Shown here: piece after piece, positions 12,864 to 24,950 of the stretch
How the letters are laid out: every line of letters starts with the position of its first letter
Numbering within the stretch: the stretch's first letter is position 1
Origin: Latrodectus hesperus
Taxonomy: Eukaryota > Arthropoda > Arachnida > Araneae > Theridiidae
Direction of reading: 5' to 3'
Assembly (NCBI GenBank): GCA_037975125.1
Contig: CM075853.1
Coordinates: 32,318,613 to 32,382,612 of the forward strand
Length of the DNA stretch: 64,000 bases
Translations under genes and position numbers: made by a program
Notes under the pieces: generated by a model
What the model was told of the DNA's origin: nothing
Seen by the model: the letters and a program-made list of their open reading frames with translations, nothing else
Database searches by the model: none

Positions 12864-12864
<1 letters not shown>

Positions 12865-13239
12865 CACAACTTTGTGAAGAATAATATTCTATGGTCAATA
12901 ATATCCATGAAAACCAATACAAAGCTTACACACCTTAAAAAAAATTCTAACCATTAAATAAACACAATCGAAGTGAGAATCGAATTCACGAACTGAGAGT
13001 TGGTTTGTTGCTATATACTCAAATTGTACACACCAAAACATTTTTTGATCGATAGTTTAAGATAAGTTTTGAAACATAAAAAGAAACTATGGTAAAGTGA
13101 CAGCAGAACTTACGTATAGTAAAACAGAAGGCTTCAGAACTGCGAATTAAAATCAGAGTGTTGATTAATGAAACTGGAGATGAAATATCTTCAAAGTGGT
13201 GTCCAGAATGCATTTACTTTTTTCATTTCTATTTACTGG
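12864..13239. other. spacer with a possible family E fragment
   Basis: Around 12968-13010 a sequence like gtgagaatcgaattcacgaactgagagtt resembles the head of family E. The rest is not recognised; the 64-codon minus frame at 13019-13213 has no support. Confidence 0.35.
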
Positions 13240-13538
13240 TTGTTGTTTACTAATGACACTTGGACAAGCCAAGCTCGCTATGCTATGCGAATTAAGTCGA
13301 TTGGGAGCGTCTTTCTTTTTAATCAGAGCACCATTTAGGTGAAAGTACGATTTGCTCTACACACTTGCCATAGGTACCCGTTTATAGGATAGGCAACCAT
13401 TCACACCTCATTCATACAAGGAAAGGACAAAGACAGGATAGATAGAGAGAGCAAGTACATCCATGCCCTAGCCGGGATTCGAACCCAGGACCTCCTTATC
13501 TGTAGCCAGGCACGCTGACCACTAGACAAGTTGGTCGC
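13240..13538 (-). repeat. tRNA-derived SINE, family B
   Basis: The head, on the minus strand at the right, carries an A box (cttgtctagtggtcagcg) and B box (GGTTCGAATCC). The middle has the block complementary to ccgtttataggataggcaacc. The left end is the same tail as family A (acttggacaagccaagctc). A probable target duplication, tatttactgg/tatttacttg, lies at 13230-13239 and 13540-13549. The copy is closely related to 39605-39903. Confidence 0.9.
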
Positions 13539-13824
13539 TTATTTACTTGTAATTCTTAGAATCAGAAAAAAAAACAACCGAAACAGACTAACTGTAATAT
13601 AATGAAAAAAATCTCGTTGAATATCAATAATAATACGTTGTCAGAAAATTCCCTTGCGCTAGGGTGTGGAATAGGGGTTTGTTATTCCGTAATGTAAGAT
13701 GCAAATTTTACATTACATTCCACAAAAGAAATAACACGATCCGCTAAGATGCTTTTGGAATATTATATAAATGTAAGCGATGGGAAAATATACTACAAAA
13801 TAAGTTGGGTGTCGTTTGCAGGGA

Positions 13825-14119
13825 AGAAACGGTGGCATTTTACAGCCCTTATCCAACAGTTTCGATCCCCTGTTCATACCTTCAAGGGTCTTACGCCCGA
13901 ACAGAAATCGATGCGAGTGAAGCTGACAACGACGCGATCGACGTACGGAAGATCAACAATACCTCAATTCGAATACAAGATTTCTTATGCTATTATTCCC
14001 TTCGAGATTTTAATAAATGGAATTACATTTATCGCAATTCTATTTATCCATTCGATTTTTATTGTACTGTTAAAAAGTTTATAAAACGCAAAAATTTTAT
14101 ATTTTCTAAGAGAATATAA
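13825..14119 (+). CDS. candidate coding exon, unidentified
   Basis: A clean splice-acceptor-like site (gtcgtttgcag|g) at 13824 opens a GC-richer stretch of about 170 bp. Two forward frames stay open across it. One reads EETVAFYSPYPTVSIPC then TEIDASEADNDAIDVRK and runs to 14119; the other reads GKKRWHFTALIQQF and runs to 14084. The first has the more protein-like acidic composition. Beyond about 13990 both become AT-driven and Phe/Ile-rich, so a true exon would probably end near there. No domain is recognised and no ATG fits a first exon. It may be an isolated exon, a transposon fragment or chance. Confidence 0.22.
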
Positions 14120-15180
14120 GACATTTTACTTCTGTTCACATTTTTAAACGAGATATTTATTCGAGGAAATAAAATCTCTTTTTAATTAATCATGTAATTA
14201 AATTTACTAATCAGATTTATTATTTTAGTAAATGCTGGCACTATTTTTTCTTCATAAGAGAAATACAATTTAGATATCGATTATTTAAAAATAATAAACA
14301 AAAAATATTTAAGACTCACTATAAAGTTGATATAAAATAACTTTGGGACCAACAAAATGATGTTACAAGAAATTGAGGGAAATTCTGATACACTTTAATC
14401 ACAAAATTAGTTAGAAACAATAACGAGAGATGGCGATGCTTGTTGTAATTATCAGCATGGTCCCCAAATCATAAAAAAATGTTTTAAAAAATTATTTATA
14501 CATAAATGTTATTTTTATAAGCCATGTATGTCGTAATTGCTTTTGCAATAGAAAGTCATGTGTTTTCAGGTGATAAAATGATATATAAAACATTTCCAAT
14601 ATAAATTTTAAGATGGTAAACACAACTTAAGAAAGTCAGAATATCATACCTTTTGATGAATGTTGGCGCTTATCATCCACACAAAAATATAATTATTTTA
14701 AATCAATAGTTGTTATAAATCATATAATGATTTGATTTAAAATGTCAACATGCAAAGAATATATTTGGGCTGTGATCAATAGTTTGAATCAGAATCTAGA
14801 CCACAAGAGACATTTAAGTCCAAAGTAGGGATTGAACCCTAAGAACGTTTTGAACAATGAAAATTGAACTACAGATTGGACTGAGAAATGAAACTATTGA
14901 TATCAGAACATTCAACTGCTAGTTCAATACCATTGGTCTATTGAAAGGGGGAAATATTAACCCCCTTTCAACAACTGCACTGTGTAAGTTTTAGTTACAT
15001 CATCAAATATAGTTACAGAAGTTTTGAGATTTCCATTACATATTCTCAAATCAATCTATAAATTTATATAAGAAATGCATGTAAATTATCCATATAAGGA
15101 AATAACTGAGCTTGTTTAGCTGGAATTGAATTTGTTTTGAGTGTTAGTATTATGTCACAAACATCCCACTGAACTATAAC
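14120..15180. other. AT-rich spacer with a hairpin
   Basis: A perfect 11-bp inverted repeat, ttgaaaggggg/ccccctttcaa, lies at 14941-14951 and 14961-14971 with a 9-nt loop. Around 14760-14840 a faint family E SINE resemblance (gtagggattgaaccct) is visible. Nothing coding is supported. Confidence 0.45.
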
Positions 15181-15206
15181 CGAAACGCACTCAGGAAAAA
15201 GAATGA

Positions 15207-15341
15207 ATGGAGTCTGCGACGAGAGACGAGGCAATTGAAGTCAATCTAATTCTTCAACGAGGACGTTTGATAAAAAAGATGCTAATCAAGCAAAACGACC
15301 AAAAGCTGCTGGAGGATAAGGACAGTTATCTTAAATATTAA
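15207..15341 (+). CDS. candidate small ORF, 44 codons, in a GC-richer island
   Basis: An ATG in a favourable context (gaATGG) opens 44 codons with balanced, charged composition (begins MESATRDEAIEVN, contains QNDQKLLEDKDSYL) and ends in TAA. The island 15180-15360 is GC-richer than its flanks. There is no signal peptide or membrane segment; a short amphipathic helix is possible. It may be a microprotein, part of a larger exon or a chance frame. Confidence 0.2.
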   Translation: MESATRDEAIEVNLILQRGRLIKKMLIKQNDQKLLEDKDSYLKY

Positions 15342-15918
15342 AGCATGACGCAAGCGGTGAAAGGACTCATTTTTCATTAAATAGGAAGAAATGAGAAAAA
15401 TTTCCCAAGATTTTTTATATTTTATTTATTTCTTTACGTAAAATATCAAATCTCTCTAATATCAATAATAAAATTAATTAAAACAAATTTATAAAAGACG
15501 TAATAAAGGAAAAAATATTGCGGCAAATAAAAATGTATGAAGTAAACAAATTTACAAATAAGTATCTAAAAAACTTACCTAAAAAAAGCAATTTTGTACA
15601 GACGAAGTACTAACATAAATCATCCAATACAGTGAATCCTGCAAAAAATATCCAAGATTCGACTTTCGATTCATCGGCTGAAAAACTTAATCTTTGTCCT
15701 AGAAGTTTCATAGTTTAGCTATCAATGCATTTCAGCTTACCATGAACATATTTGTAAGAGAGGATATTAGGGTTTTTTTAAATATATGTAAACAGCTTAC
15801 CATGAAAAATCTTTCCACAAGCCAAAACGCAGAAGTAATAAAAAAAGAATATCAGAAATTTCAGCTGTTATGCTATTCGCACTGTAAAATGATTATGAAT
15901 ACAATGAGAAATCAAACG
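15342..15918. other. AT-rich spacer
   Basis: Nothing was identified. The 63-codon frame at 15742-15933 ends inside the neighbouring SINE and is not credible. Confidence 0.45.
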
Positions 15919-16290
15919 TGTTGTTATTTATGACACTTGGAAAAGTCAAGCTCGCAAAGTCGTTGGCTATGCGAATTTAAGTCAGAAGGGTACGTCTTTC
16001 ATTTAAGACACCACGAAGGAGAAAGAACGACTTTACTCTAAGCTCCTCCGATAGATGGCACCACCAGAAGATTCAGTCCCTCAATTTTGATATTGATCTG
16101 GCAAGGGAGGAAATTTTTTTCGGGCCATTACACTCATACTGCTCAATGACCGACCACATGACTTTCGATTCCACAGATTCAACGAGCACGTATATCGCGT
16201 GTACTCGGTGGGTCTTTGGCGGCATTGGGAATCGAACCCCATCCTCCCGGGCAGAAGGCCGATGCCCTTACAACTAGGCTACCACGGCCC
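15919..16290 (-). repeat. tRNA-derived SINE, family A
   Basis: A full-length copy. The head is at the right on the minus strand (complement of gggaatcgaacccc and of aactaggctaccacggccc). The middle block has tagatggcaccacca and tcaattttga; the tail has gacacttggaaaagtcaagctc. A short flanking similarity, caaacgt on both sides, may be the target duplication. Confidence 0.88.
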
Positions 16291-16407
16291 AAGCCAAACG
16301 TAATGTGATACTAAAATAAAAAGTTATTAAATAAAGTAGAAAACATCAAAAACTTCTAAACATTTCGGCTATCTCGTCGCCGTAGACACTCTTCTTTTAC
16401 GGATCAT

Positions 16408-16953
16408 TGCTGTATCCTCTTTAGTGATAAAATCAAATTCAGCACACAAAACAATTCCCAAAGAGTTTTCACCAATTAGAATCAGGGAGACGTTTTCATT
16501 CTGCAAACATTAAAAAAATCGATTGCTTTGATGGCACAGGCATCATTATATGGGGACTGATTACATATGAGGGGCTGAGCAGAGGGTTACCGGAATGAGA
16601 TTTTTATTTCCTATTTTTCCGAAGAGATGGAGAGGTCAATTCGTTTTTATGGATAATAACAGCCGACCAAAAAAAAATTGCACTTGTTGATGATTATTTG
16701 GAAGAGCAGGGCATATATCGAATAATTTGGTAGAGAGATCTCCGAATCACAACCCCACAGAGCATTTTTGGGGTGCTCAAAGAAAAACTACTGCATGTCA
16801 AAAATTACTTCCCAGAATTCATACGAGTTAAATTTGGCGCTTTTTGGAAAACAGAGATTATATCCACAATTGTTGATCAATATCCTCGTTAACAGTGTGC
16901 GTGCATGCTACGACAATTATGTTGCAGTAGAAGGTGACCACACATCGTATTAA
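16408..16953 (+). pseudogene. Tc1-like transposase relic (DD34E type)
   Basis: Conceptual plus-strand translation with several frameshifts gives the Tc1 transposase catalytic domain in order. ILFSDKIKF (first catalytic Asp, usually FSDESRF) comes from about 16410, IIWGLITYEG (usually VWGGI) from about 16547, and FVFMDNNSRPK (second Asp, usually QDNARPH) from about 16640. Then come LVDDYLEEQGIYRI, and SPNHNPTEHFWGA (usually SPDLNPIEHVWD, holding the catalytic Glu) from about 16741. The end, LVNSVRACYDNYVAVEGDHTSY, is the usual Tc1 C-terminus before the stop at 16953. The DNA-binding N-terminus and the terminal inverted repeats are not found. Frames are broken repeatedly, so no active enzyme can be made. 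Tc1 transposases cut and paste DNA at TA sites (family knowledge). Confidence 0.88.
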
Positions 16954-19104
16954 TCGAAACAATAAATCAAGCAGTAGAGTCAATGAATAAATACATCATA
17001 TAACGCACATTCCATTTACAACAATTATATTCCCATTCATACATAAGCATTAAGCACAAATATACAAACTATTTTACTATAATTTCCTGCTTTACAGCAA
17101 AAGGTATTAAGATACGAGTAGCTCCCATTTTTTGTTAGAGCATCCAATTTTTTTATGCTTGTTAACCTTAATTTTAAATGCAAACGGAATGTAGTTTTCA
17201 TTCGATACAAAATTTCGCAAATGGCTCACAATTTACAATTAACACTAAACGTGTGAAGATTTCAAATTTCTAGCTCAGTTTATATCTCATACTAGAGAGT
17301 ACTTAGCACACTGAGTCGTACATTGCAATGCAAGGAAACTGTAAAGACTTTTTTGTCATTCGCAATAATAAATCACTAACCGGAAAGTCTTCCAATATGA
17401 CAATGAGATGAATATATTGTATAAGAAAAATCTCGGAAAACCTCGATTATTTTACTGGCTACTGCGATTAAACAGTTTATTGTATTGTTGCTTTACAGTT
17501 TGGACCCACGAGGGCTAATTGTATCAGAAGTTACCTTTTAAAGATTTCGAGACACTACAAACATGCATGTGTGAAGAGGAATAACGAAGATAAAATAAAG
17601 CCTAGTTGATTGTGGAGTACCACAAAGAACAAGCTACGAATGTTTTCCAACGAAGTAGAAGCGTTCTTACATCGGCGGAAAACATAAAAGCAGAAACATA
17701 AAGGATACATACATTTAATTTCCTTAGTTCAATATTGTTTATTATCGAAAAGACTCTTCAAAATTCCGATTTTCGTAAAAAATTAAAGGAACCACAGCAA
17801 AATCTTTAAAACATTTGGCTTCAGAGATTTCCAGAAAATATAAATTCACATCATTGATAATTCTAATATTTTCAAAAACTGAAAACCAGGGACTCGAGGA
17901 AGAGACAAAATAAAAATTTTATATAAACACACATAATTTAATAAATAAAAAATACGTAAAAATAAACGTATTTAATAAAAAAAAAATATCTTGGCTATTT
18001 GGGCAGGATATAAGACACTGGAAGTAATCGCACGAAAGGAATATAACATTCTACTGTAGTGATACATTCTTCTCGCAATCAAAGAAATTCACTTTTTTAT
18101 TAAACCTAGCGTAGGAGATTTAGAAGATATAAATCGTGTAAATGGTATCAGGCGATGTGCGGTAAACAATGCAAATTAGGGTCATTTCACGAAGGAAATC
18201 CAATCTCAGCGTAGTCATTCAACTGTACCCACACACAACCAATACCACCAAGTTACTCATCCGATTCTTTAGCAGCTTAGTTACACAGCTGAAAGTATTT
18301 AAATGACAGGTACTTTGTCAAACTTAGATTAGGGTCACTTAGGCATAAGTTGTAATATCCAATATAAAAACGGTACCATTTCTACTGGTAAAAAAATAAT
18401 AAAAAGTTATATCAGTAAAAGGTAGATTCGCAATCAATTTAGTAAATTTAACAAAAAAGACTTTTAATTTAAATTACCTAAATTATATTTTTTGATATCA
18501 TATATTTAATAATATTTAAGTGCAAACAGTACTGACAACAAGCAATGGACAATATAACTGCTGAAAGTCGTTTTCAGTCTTTTCTCTCTCTCAATACCTA
18601 TTGCCTTTTAAGAAATCTCTATTAGGTTTGTTAATCTTTATTCAATTTTTGCACCTGAAATTGAATTTGGCAAATAAGATTATTTGAAGAAGATTTCGAA
18701 CTCTTAAGACTCGACATTCAATATGATTTTGGTTTGTTGCTTTTTTGAAAGTATTTATAATAAAAATAGATAACGAAACATTAAAAACATGCCCTAGAGG
18801 AGATTTTAACCCACAAACCAATGAATTGAAGGTCCGAGATCGATCTTTTAGTTGGTCATTCAATTAAAGTTCAGCGGCTGAAATGAAAAAAATAATTCTT
18901 TTTTAAAAATAAAAATATTTATAGGGGAATTTAATATTTTCGAAATTTACCAAAGGAGCTTCTATGATATAGGAATGTGATACTAAATTAGAATTGATTG
19001 AGGTAACACACCGTGTTATTTCCAGCGTCACAAAAATCATACATAAAGTGCATACATTATGCTACTATCAAATCAAAAGTTACGGATAAAATCTAAAAAT
19101 TTGT
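16954..19104. other. AT-rich spacer with family E SINE debris
   Basis: Family E fragments are visible at about 17497-17580 (cccacgagggctaattg) and 18700-18868 (acatgccctagaggagattttaaccc with gaattgaagg). The rest is unassigned. Confidence 0.45.
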
Positions 19105-19114
19105 TCCAAAGAAA

Positions 19115-19484
19115 GTTGTTACTAATGACACTTGGACAAGCCAAGCTCGCTAAGTCTTGGCTACAATTTAAGTCATTTGGGAGCGTCTTTCGTTTAAGAA
19201 CACCACGAAGTTGAAAGTACGACTTTGCTCTTCAAATCCTGCGATAGATGGCGCCACCAGAGGATCCATTCCCTCAATTTTGACATTGATCTGAAGGGGG
19301 AGGAAATTTTCCAGACCTTTGCACCCATGGTAACTGCTCTACAACCAACCACATGACTTACGATTCCACAGATTTAACGAGCACGTATATCGCATGTACT
19401 TGGTGGGTCTGGTGGCATTGGGAATCGAACCCCAACCTTCTGGGTGGAAGGCCGATGCCCTAACCACTAGGCTACCACGGCTAC
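19115..19484 (-). repeat. tRNA-derived SINE, family A, with target duplication
   Basis: A full-length, well-preserved copy. The head is on the minus strand, with B box complement gggaatcgaacccc and A-box complement aaccactaggctaccacgg. Flanking 10-bp repeats tccaaagaaa/tccagagaaa at 19105-19114 and 19485-19494 fit a slightly diverged target duplication. Confidence 0.9.
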
Positions 19485-19853
19485 TCCAGAGAAATTAAAC
19501 CACTGTAATCGCGATCTTTAAATTTCCTGATATCCAAATACTAATATCTGAATTTTTGATTTATTTTTTGTAAACTAAAAACAGTTTCATTAGGCACTTT
19601 TATGTTAGGTCATGAATTTCCTTGAGCTAATGATGACAACAGCAGCAACTTTGAAAATGAATTCAATGATGAATAATAAGCTTATTCATTACGAGACCAA
19701 AGTTTTTATCGCAAAAATCAGCGTTTTCAGCAATTTTATTTAATGGTACCAGTATCCAAATCATTAAATAGAAAAATTCAATTCACTTTCAAGACAATTT
19801 ACGAACATTTTTAATATAAGGTGTGGAAATAAATGATTACATAGCAAATATAA

Positions 19854-19945
19854 GAATATTACATAAGCATACTGGGGATTTATGATATGCTTATTTTTGC
19901 TGATAAGGGTGGAAAGTAAGATCTATATATGCTTATGTAATATTC
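19854..19945. repeat. inverted repeat, 18-bp perfect arms
   Basis: gaatattacataagcata at 19854-19871 is exactly complementary to 19928-19945, with a 56-bp spacer. The element may be a very small MITE-like foldback or a chance-enlarged hairpin; no target duplication is obvious. Confidence 0.8.
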
Positions 19946-20384
19946 AAAGAATAGCAAAAAGAATAAATGCAATTTCCTATTCGGCGTCATTGATCTCTTG
20001 GAATAATGTCACTGGTCAAATCAATCGGTATAAATAATGCTTCAGTCCAAACTCAGTTTTAGGGGTTAATTTATCAGGAAATGCCCATTTCACATGCTCA
20101 ATTCAATTTGAGAGCTAGTTTTAGATAATAAATTTTATTCGAAAATGGAATATTCGTCGAATAGTTGAATTCGCTACAGACGGATATTTGTTGCATAGAG
20201 TTACAGACGATTTGAATTCTGAAACTGTCACTTTTAAAAACGAATTGAATTACGACAGATAATGAATAAGTGTTGAATATGAACTAAGCCAGAAAAACAA
20301 AGGCAAGCGATTTTAGTTTAAAATACATAAAGCTACATTTATTTCAAGAAGTGAGATCAGTGCTATGAGTATTCTATTTCAATA

Positions 20385-20386
<2 letters not shown>

Positions 20387-20459
<73 letters not shown>
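20387..20459. repeat. (TA)n microsatellite
   Basis: A pure alternating AT tract of 73 bp. Confidence 0.98.
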
Positions 20460-20460
<1 letters not shown>

Positions 20461-20837
20461 GAATAAAAACTTATTTTCAGTCTATTATTATAGAATTAAT
20501 CATGACCGATAACGAATGAGAGTTGAATATAAATTGATCAAGAAAAATTTCTAACGGCGGGACACTAAAATATATCTCAAGGTGAAAAAGAAGTTCGTTT
20601 TTTTTCGCCACTTTGGACACCAAATCAAGAGTTTCGCCAATAGATTTCAATAACAGTGATTATAGAACATGATGCAGACGTGACTCATGTCAAATAATGA
20701 TTAAATAATGACGCTGACTTGGTGACTCTAACAAGTAGCGGTTTATATTTTCATCAAATATTAATCAATGAACCCACACTCGTTACTTTATTATATAAAA
20801 TCTATATTTGTTTGAAAAAGAAAAGAATGAAAATTGC

Positions 20838-21555
20838 TCTTGCCGATTTAAACAAAGTGAATGTTTTGTCGTGTCTTTTTCATTTTGCTTTTTCTTCTAT
20901 TCTATTTTCAAAGTGTTTAATTTTGGAAGCTATATCGCTAAAGATTTGTACAGATTTGAAAACTAATTATTTAGAACAACAACAGGTAATTTTCATGACT
21001 TCGAAAACTTTTACAAATGGAAAAAAGTAATTAAGCAAAAGAAAATTTTTAATGTTGGCTTAATCAAGACACTAGTTTTAAGATTTAAAAGAGATTGCTT
21101 ACAAATATTACAATTATTAATTTAGAATTCCATTGATTAATAAATTTTTTAATTATTTAAATCATACTTGCCGATTTAAACTAACCATAAAGTGGATGTT
21201 TTGTCTTTTTCATTTTGCTTTTTTCTTCTGTTCTATTTTCAACGTTTTCAAATATGGAAGCAACATCGCTAATGATTTGAAAAGTAATTATTTAGAACAG
21301 GTAATTTTCATGATTCTGAAAACTTTTACACACGGAAAAAATTAATGGTAAAAACTACTATTACTGGTAAAAATGATAAAAGAATTTTTTCTCATCGCCG
21401 ATGACACTAAGACATACGATGTTGAACTTCCCTTTGTTTGCTGCAACTCGCATTATCTTGATGAAACATCTGATATCATAGACATTTTAAATAAATGAGA
21501 ATTGTGATAAAATGGCGTAATAATGATCTCAACTGGAACTAAAAAATCAACCACT
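20838..21555 (+). repeat. three-copy dispersed element, copies 1a and 1b, carrying a leader-peptide ORF relic
   Basis: Two partial units lie in tandem: 20838-21035 and 21027-21555. Both contain ttgccgatttaaac followed by gtgaatgttttgtcgtgt or its variant, then a leader-like ORF, then a segment ending in agaacag before gtaatt (a plausible splice donor) with flanking ttttcatga. The longer unit aligns over most of its length with the reverse complement of 45285-45815. In copy 1a a hydrophobic leader (MFCRVFFILLFLLFYF) ends at an early TAA; in copy 1b the same segment is frameshifted. Both look like decayed relatives of the intact leader at 45536-45655. Whether the family is a transposon or a duplicated host first exon is unknown. 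Confidence 0.7.
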
Positions 21556-21914
21556 TCATGTACAGAAATACAGTAATAAACTTTACATAATTTTAATACT
21601 GAAATAAATTAATCAAGTTTTTATTGAAATACCAATCATTCAATAATAAATATTAATAAATTAAGCGGACAGATGAATATCTCCAAAAGCAATTCACATT
21701 GCTCTCTGTAACTCTCTCGCCATTTCCCGTAATAAAATACCTCAGGAAATATGACTTTCAGGAGCGACGCTGAGTAAGAGTTCTGTCAGAACCAATTCAT
21801 TCAGCCGAAGAGTTGGCGTTGATCGAAAATCCAGGAGAACATTACGGGAAACCAATCAACCCCAATGACAAAAGCAGCAGGTGTGTGAGTGGTGAGCGAA
21901 CAATCATTCATTAG

Positions 21915-22062
21915 ATGTTCACCATCGGTCCTAGCAAGAACGATGCGATATTAGTTAAAAGAGTGAGAATCAGTAGGAAAGAAAAATAAAAAAGAAAGAA
22001 AAAAAGGTCTGTGATATCGATCTTTATCTTCTTTCTATTCCTACTTTTCGCCAAGGATTCAG
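21915..22062 (+). CDS. candidate leader exon of a secreted or membrane protein, lacking a usable ATG
   Basis: A very hydrophobic stretch (ISIFIFFLFLLFAKDSG) runs into CAG|GTGAGT at 22062/22063, a perfect splice donor leaving a phase-1 junction. Phase 1 is the usual phase after signal-peptide exons of extracellular modular proteins. The surrounding 21700-22060 is GC-richer and looks like a 5' region. The leader is preceded by basic residues (KRKKKR), but the only in-frame ATG is at 21915 and a TAA at 21987 separates it from the leader; the codon just before the hydrophobic core is GTG (22011). This could be a decayed first exon, a non-AUG start, an assembly or allele error, or a chance frame. 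Confidence 0.35.
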
Positions 22063-24761
22063 GTGAGTTTATATTTCAACGCCAAATCAATACAATCGAT
22101 CAACGTCACTCCACAGATGAATGTTCGGCAATAAAGTCGCCAGGTGAGCTGTGCAGAACAATGTTCAATGAATTGACAACGTCAGCTGCTCTGTAAAGTA
22201 ATGACAGTTTTTAACCTTAAGAAACATAATCGAGTTTATTTTGAATAGGAGTTCATGGCACTACTTGCGTCAGTGAAGTTGATTTGAATAGAATTTACTT
22301 ATTCACTGATTATTTATCACTGCGTCAGATGATTTCCAATATCAAATTGCTTTACTCAATAGATTAAAATCTGAATTTTTTTATACAAGGTTCGTGATGT
22401 CAGCTAATGTTAAACAAGTGTATGTGGCTGTGACGTTTTGGCTCACTCTATGCACATATGAGAAGATACATACTTGAGTCTTCTAGGTTTTCTCCTTAGC
22501 AATACCTGAAAGAGAATCTACGCAGAAGCTTTTGGCAAAAGATGTCCAAAAATTCACCATTCAACAATTTTAAATATATATTTAAACCTAGGATTTTCAG
22601 TTCTTAATGCGGAGTCTAAGGTCAAATTGAGTCCAAGGAATTTGTGTAAAATTTTGAACTCTATCAATTAAACATACTGGTACGTTGAAGCCAAATGGAT
22701 GTACTACAGTCCCTTGTGACTGATTTTATATAACTACGTTAATTTAAAAATACATGTGGTAAATAATTATCATAGCAATGTTAATTGCACATCTTTTAAG
22801 CAATTTTAATCCTTTTGAAGCTTTCATAAATGCATGTCTACTACAGTGCACCACTAAATACTCAATCAGTTTCCATGTGGTCAGTGAAATTTATTCAATT
22901 ATTTTATTGCATACACATGCTTTAAAAACAAATTTGTACTAAAGTAATTTCAGTTGATTCTTTCCTTGAATAAAGATGTATAATTCCGAATACTATTAAA
23001 AGGAAATTATTACATTTTTATAAAAAATATCTAAGTATTTTTAAAAATTAGATGACAACGAAATTTAATTATCTTAACGAAAAAATTTTCTTTTGCAACG
23101 GAATAGAACTTCCTATCACAATAAAAAGAATACAGCGTCTTTATAGTTAAACTTTTCTTTTATTTACAAAATTGAAAGCTCCCTCCTCCCCATAAAAAGA
23201 AAACTATCACAGCATATGTTACCAAGCTTGTTAATAATTTAGAATCATAGAATTTTATTACGGAACGCGAATAAAAAATTCACATATTCCCGACAGGTGG
23301 GGAATGACATTGTATGCATCAATGTCACACGAAGTAAGATATCGTTTGATTTATTTTTAATCGTTTTCCTCTTTCTTATGGATACAATTGGAGATATACA
23401 AAAACACAACAGTAGGTGAGACTTAAGACCGGAAGTTTGGTTTGTTTGTGATTATATTTTTTTGCACACGGCAGTTAAATAAACTTGGACCAATGGTTTA
23501 AAAAGTATTCCATCCAGGTAGGCATCTAATCTTTAAACTATAGAACTGAAGACCGAAGCGCTAACCATTCTGATCCCAATTAAGTTACGATAGTAAGAAT
23601 GTGCAGTTTTACTCGCACATATTAATTTATTTACTACAATCAAACTCAAACGAATCTAAATTTTAACACATTTTGGCCGCTAAGTTCTTTTGCAATTATA
23701 TTTTTCCAAAATATTTGACATTCACCGCTAATTAAGATTTCTTTTCTGTTGATAGAAGTTTTGATTTATAAATATTTAATTAATTGTCACTAAATTAATT
23801 ATTTATCAATTGCAAACTCGGGCAGATTTAAATCTCAACGCTCTTTTGACTAATAAATTCATTTACCTTTGTTGTGAAATATTTTTATTAAATAATTTGA
23901 CATAGCACAGTTTACGGAGCTTACTGTTTATAAAAGTAATTTTAACTGTCATGAAATTAATTATTTTCTGCATCAGTTACAAAATTCGCTGAATTTATAT
24001 TTAAAAATGATTCAGAATCCTGAATTCTTTCATTTTCTTTGAAATATATTGTTAGCGTATACTTTTTCCACCCTATTTTCGAGGAATCATTTCCACTTAT
24101 GATTGACGTTTGGTTAATAACCATTAATTAATAAATGCATCAATCATTCTTAAATGAATTTTTTAGAAAATTTATAATATTAAAATAATAAGTATGAAAT
24201 AAAACTGCAGAAAAAATGAATAGTATTACATACAGGAATCAAATAGCGTTTAATCAAATGAGTTCTATAAAATTCATTTCAAATTAATATTTTATACAAA
24301 GGTTTCATGATAAAATAAACTACATCCATTATATACAGCTTGAAAAAAATTAATCTAGAACAAAAAAAAAATCGTTATAAGACCCTGAAATTTAAAAAAA
24401 AAAAATCGCACAAATTACCACAATCTTGTATAGAGGCATCGACGTGTGCAACAATCCTAAATTTAAACTTCACACAAAGATGTTTCACATAATCATTTAT
24501 AGAGGCACTCCTTATTCTATTTTCTTTTCGTTTGGGAACAGCAGGTTCATTATAAAGAGAGTTATATATACATTTGCGCAAGGGGAAAGAAATATTTTAC
24601 AACACTAATTGTCCTCTTTTACATAATTACATTTTGTAAAAATTTTTACAGCGAAAACTCAAAAATTGTTGCCCTTGATTTGCACGCAAAAAAATATGTA
24701 CACAACAGCCCTTTCAAAGTGCAAGAAAGAAGAAAAAGGTTAGGTAAAAACAGTCTCCATT
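22063..24761. other. AT-rich spacer (possibly intron of the preceding candidate)
   Basis: A decayed family E SINE is visible at about 23439-23582 (ttgcacacggcagttaa, gaccgaagcgctaacc). Nothing else is recognised; the 68-codon minus frame at 24375-24581 is overlapped by an equally open plus frame and has no support. Confidence 0.4.
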
Positions 24762-24950
24762 TTACATAATCTCATTCCAGCCAGGTCCGTTAGTAAAACA
24801 ATAAATTTTACGCGCCGGTTTAGGAGTAACAACATTCCTGGCGAATATCCAGGAGAGGAGGCAAGGAACCCAGGATTTCTTTTCCTTTTCCCCCTTTTCT
24901 GGATGTCTGACATTTAAAAGAAGGGGTGGACCTTCAGGGACTTTGCACAA
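24762..24950 (-). other. GC-richer island with a 62-codon open frame
   Basis: The minus frame opens with TTG rather than ATG and reads VPEGPPLLLNVRHPEKGEK, then SWVPCLLSWIFARN, ending in TAA. Composition is clearly richer in G and C than the flanks. No domain is recognised. A conserved intronic element or an isolated exon are alternatives to coincidence. Confidence 0.2.
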
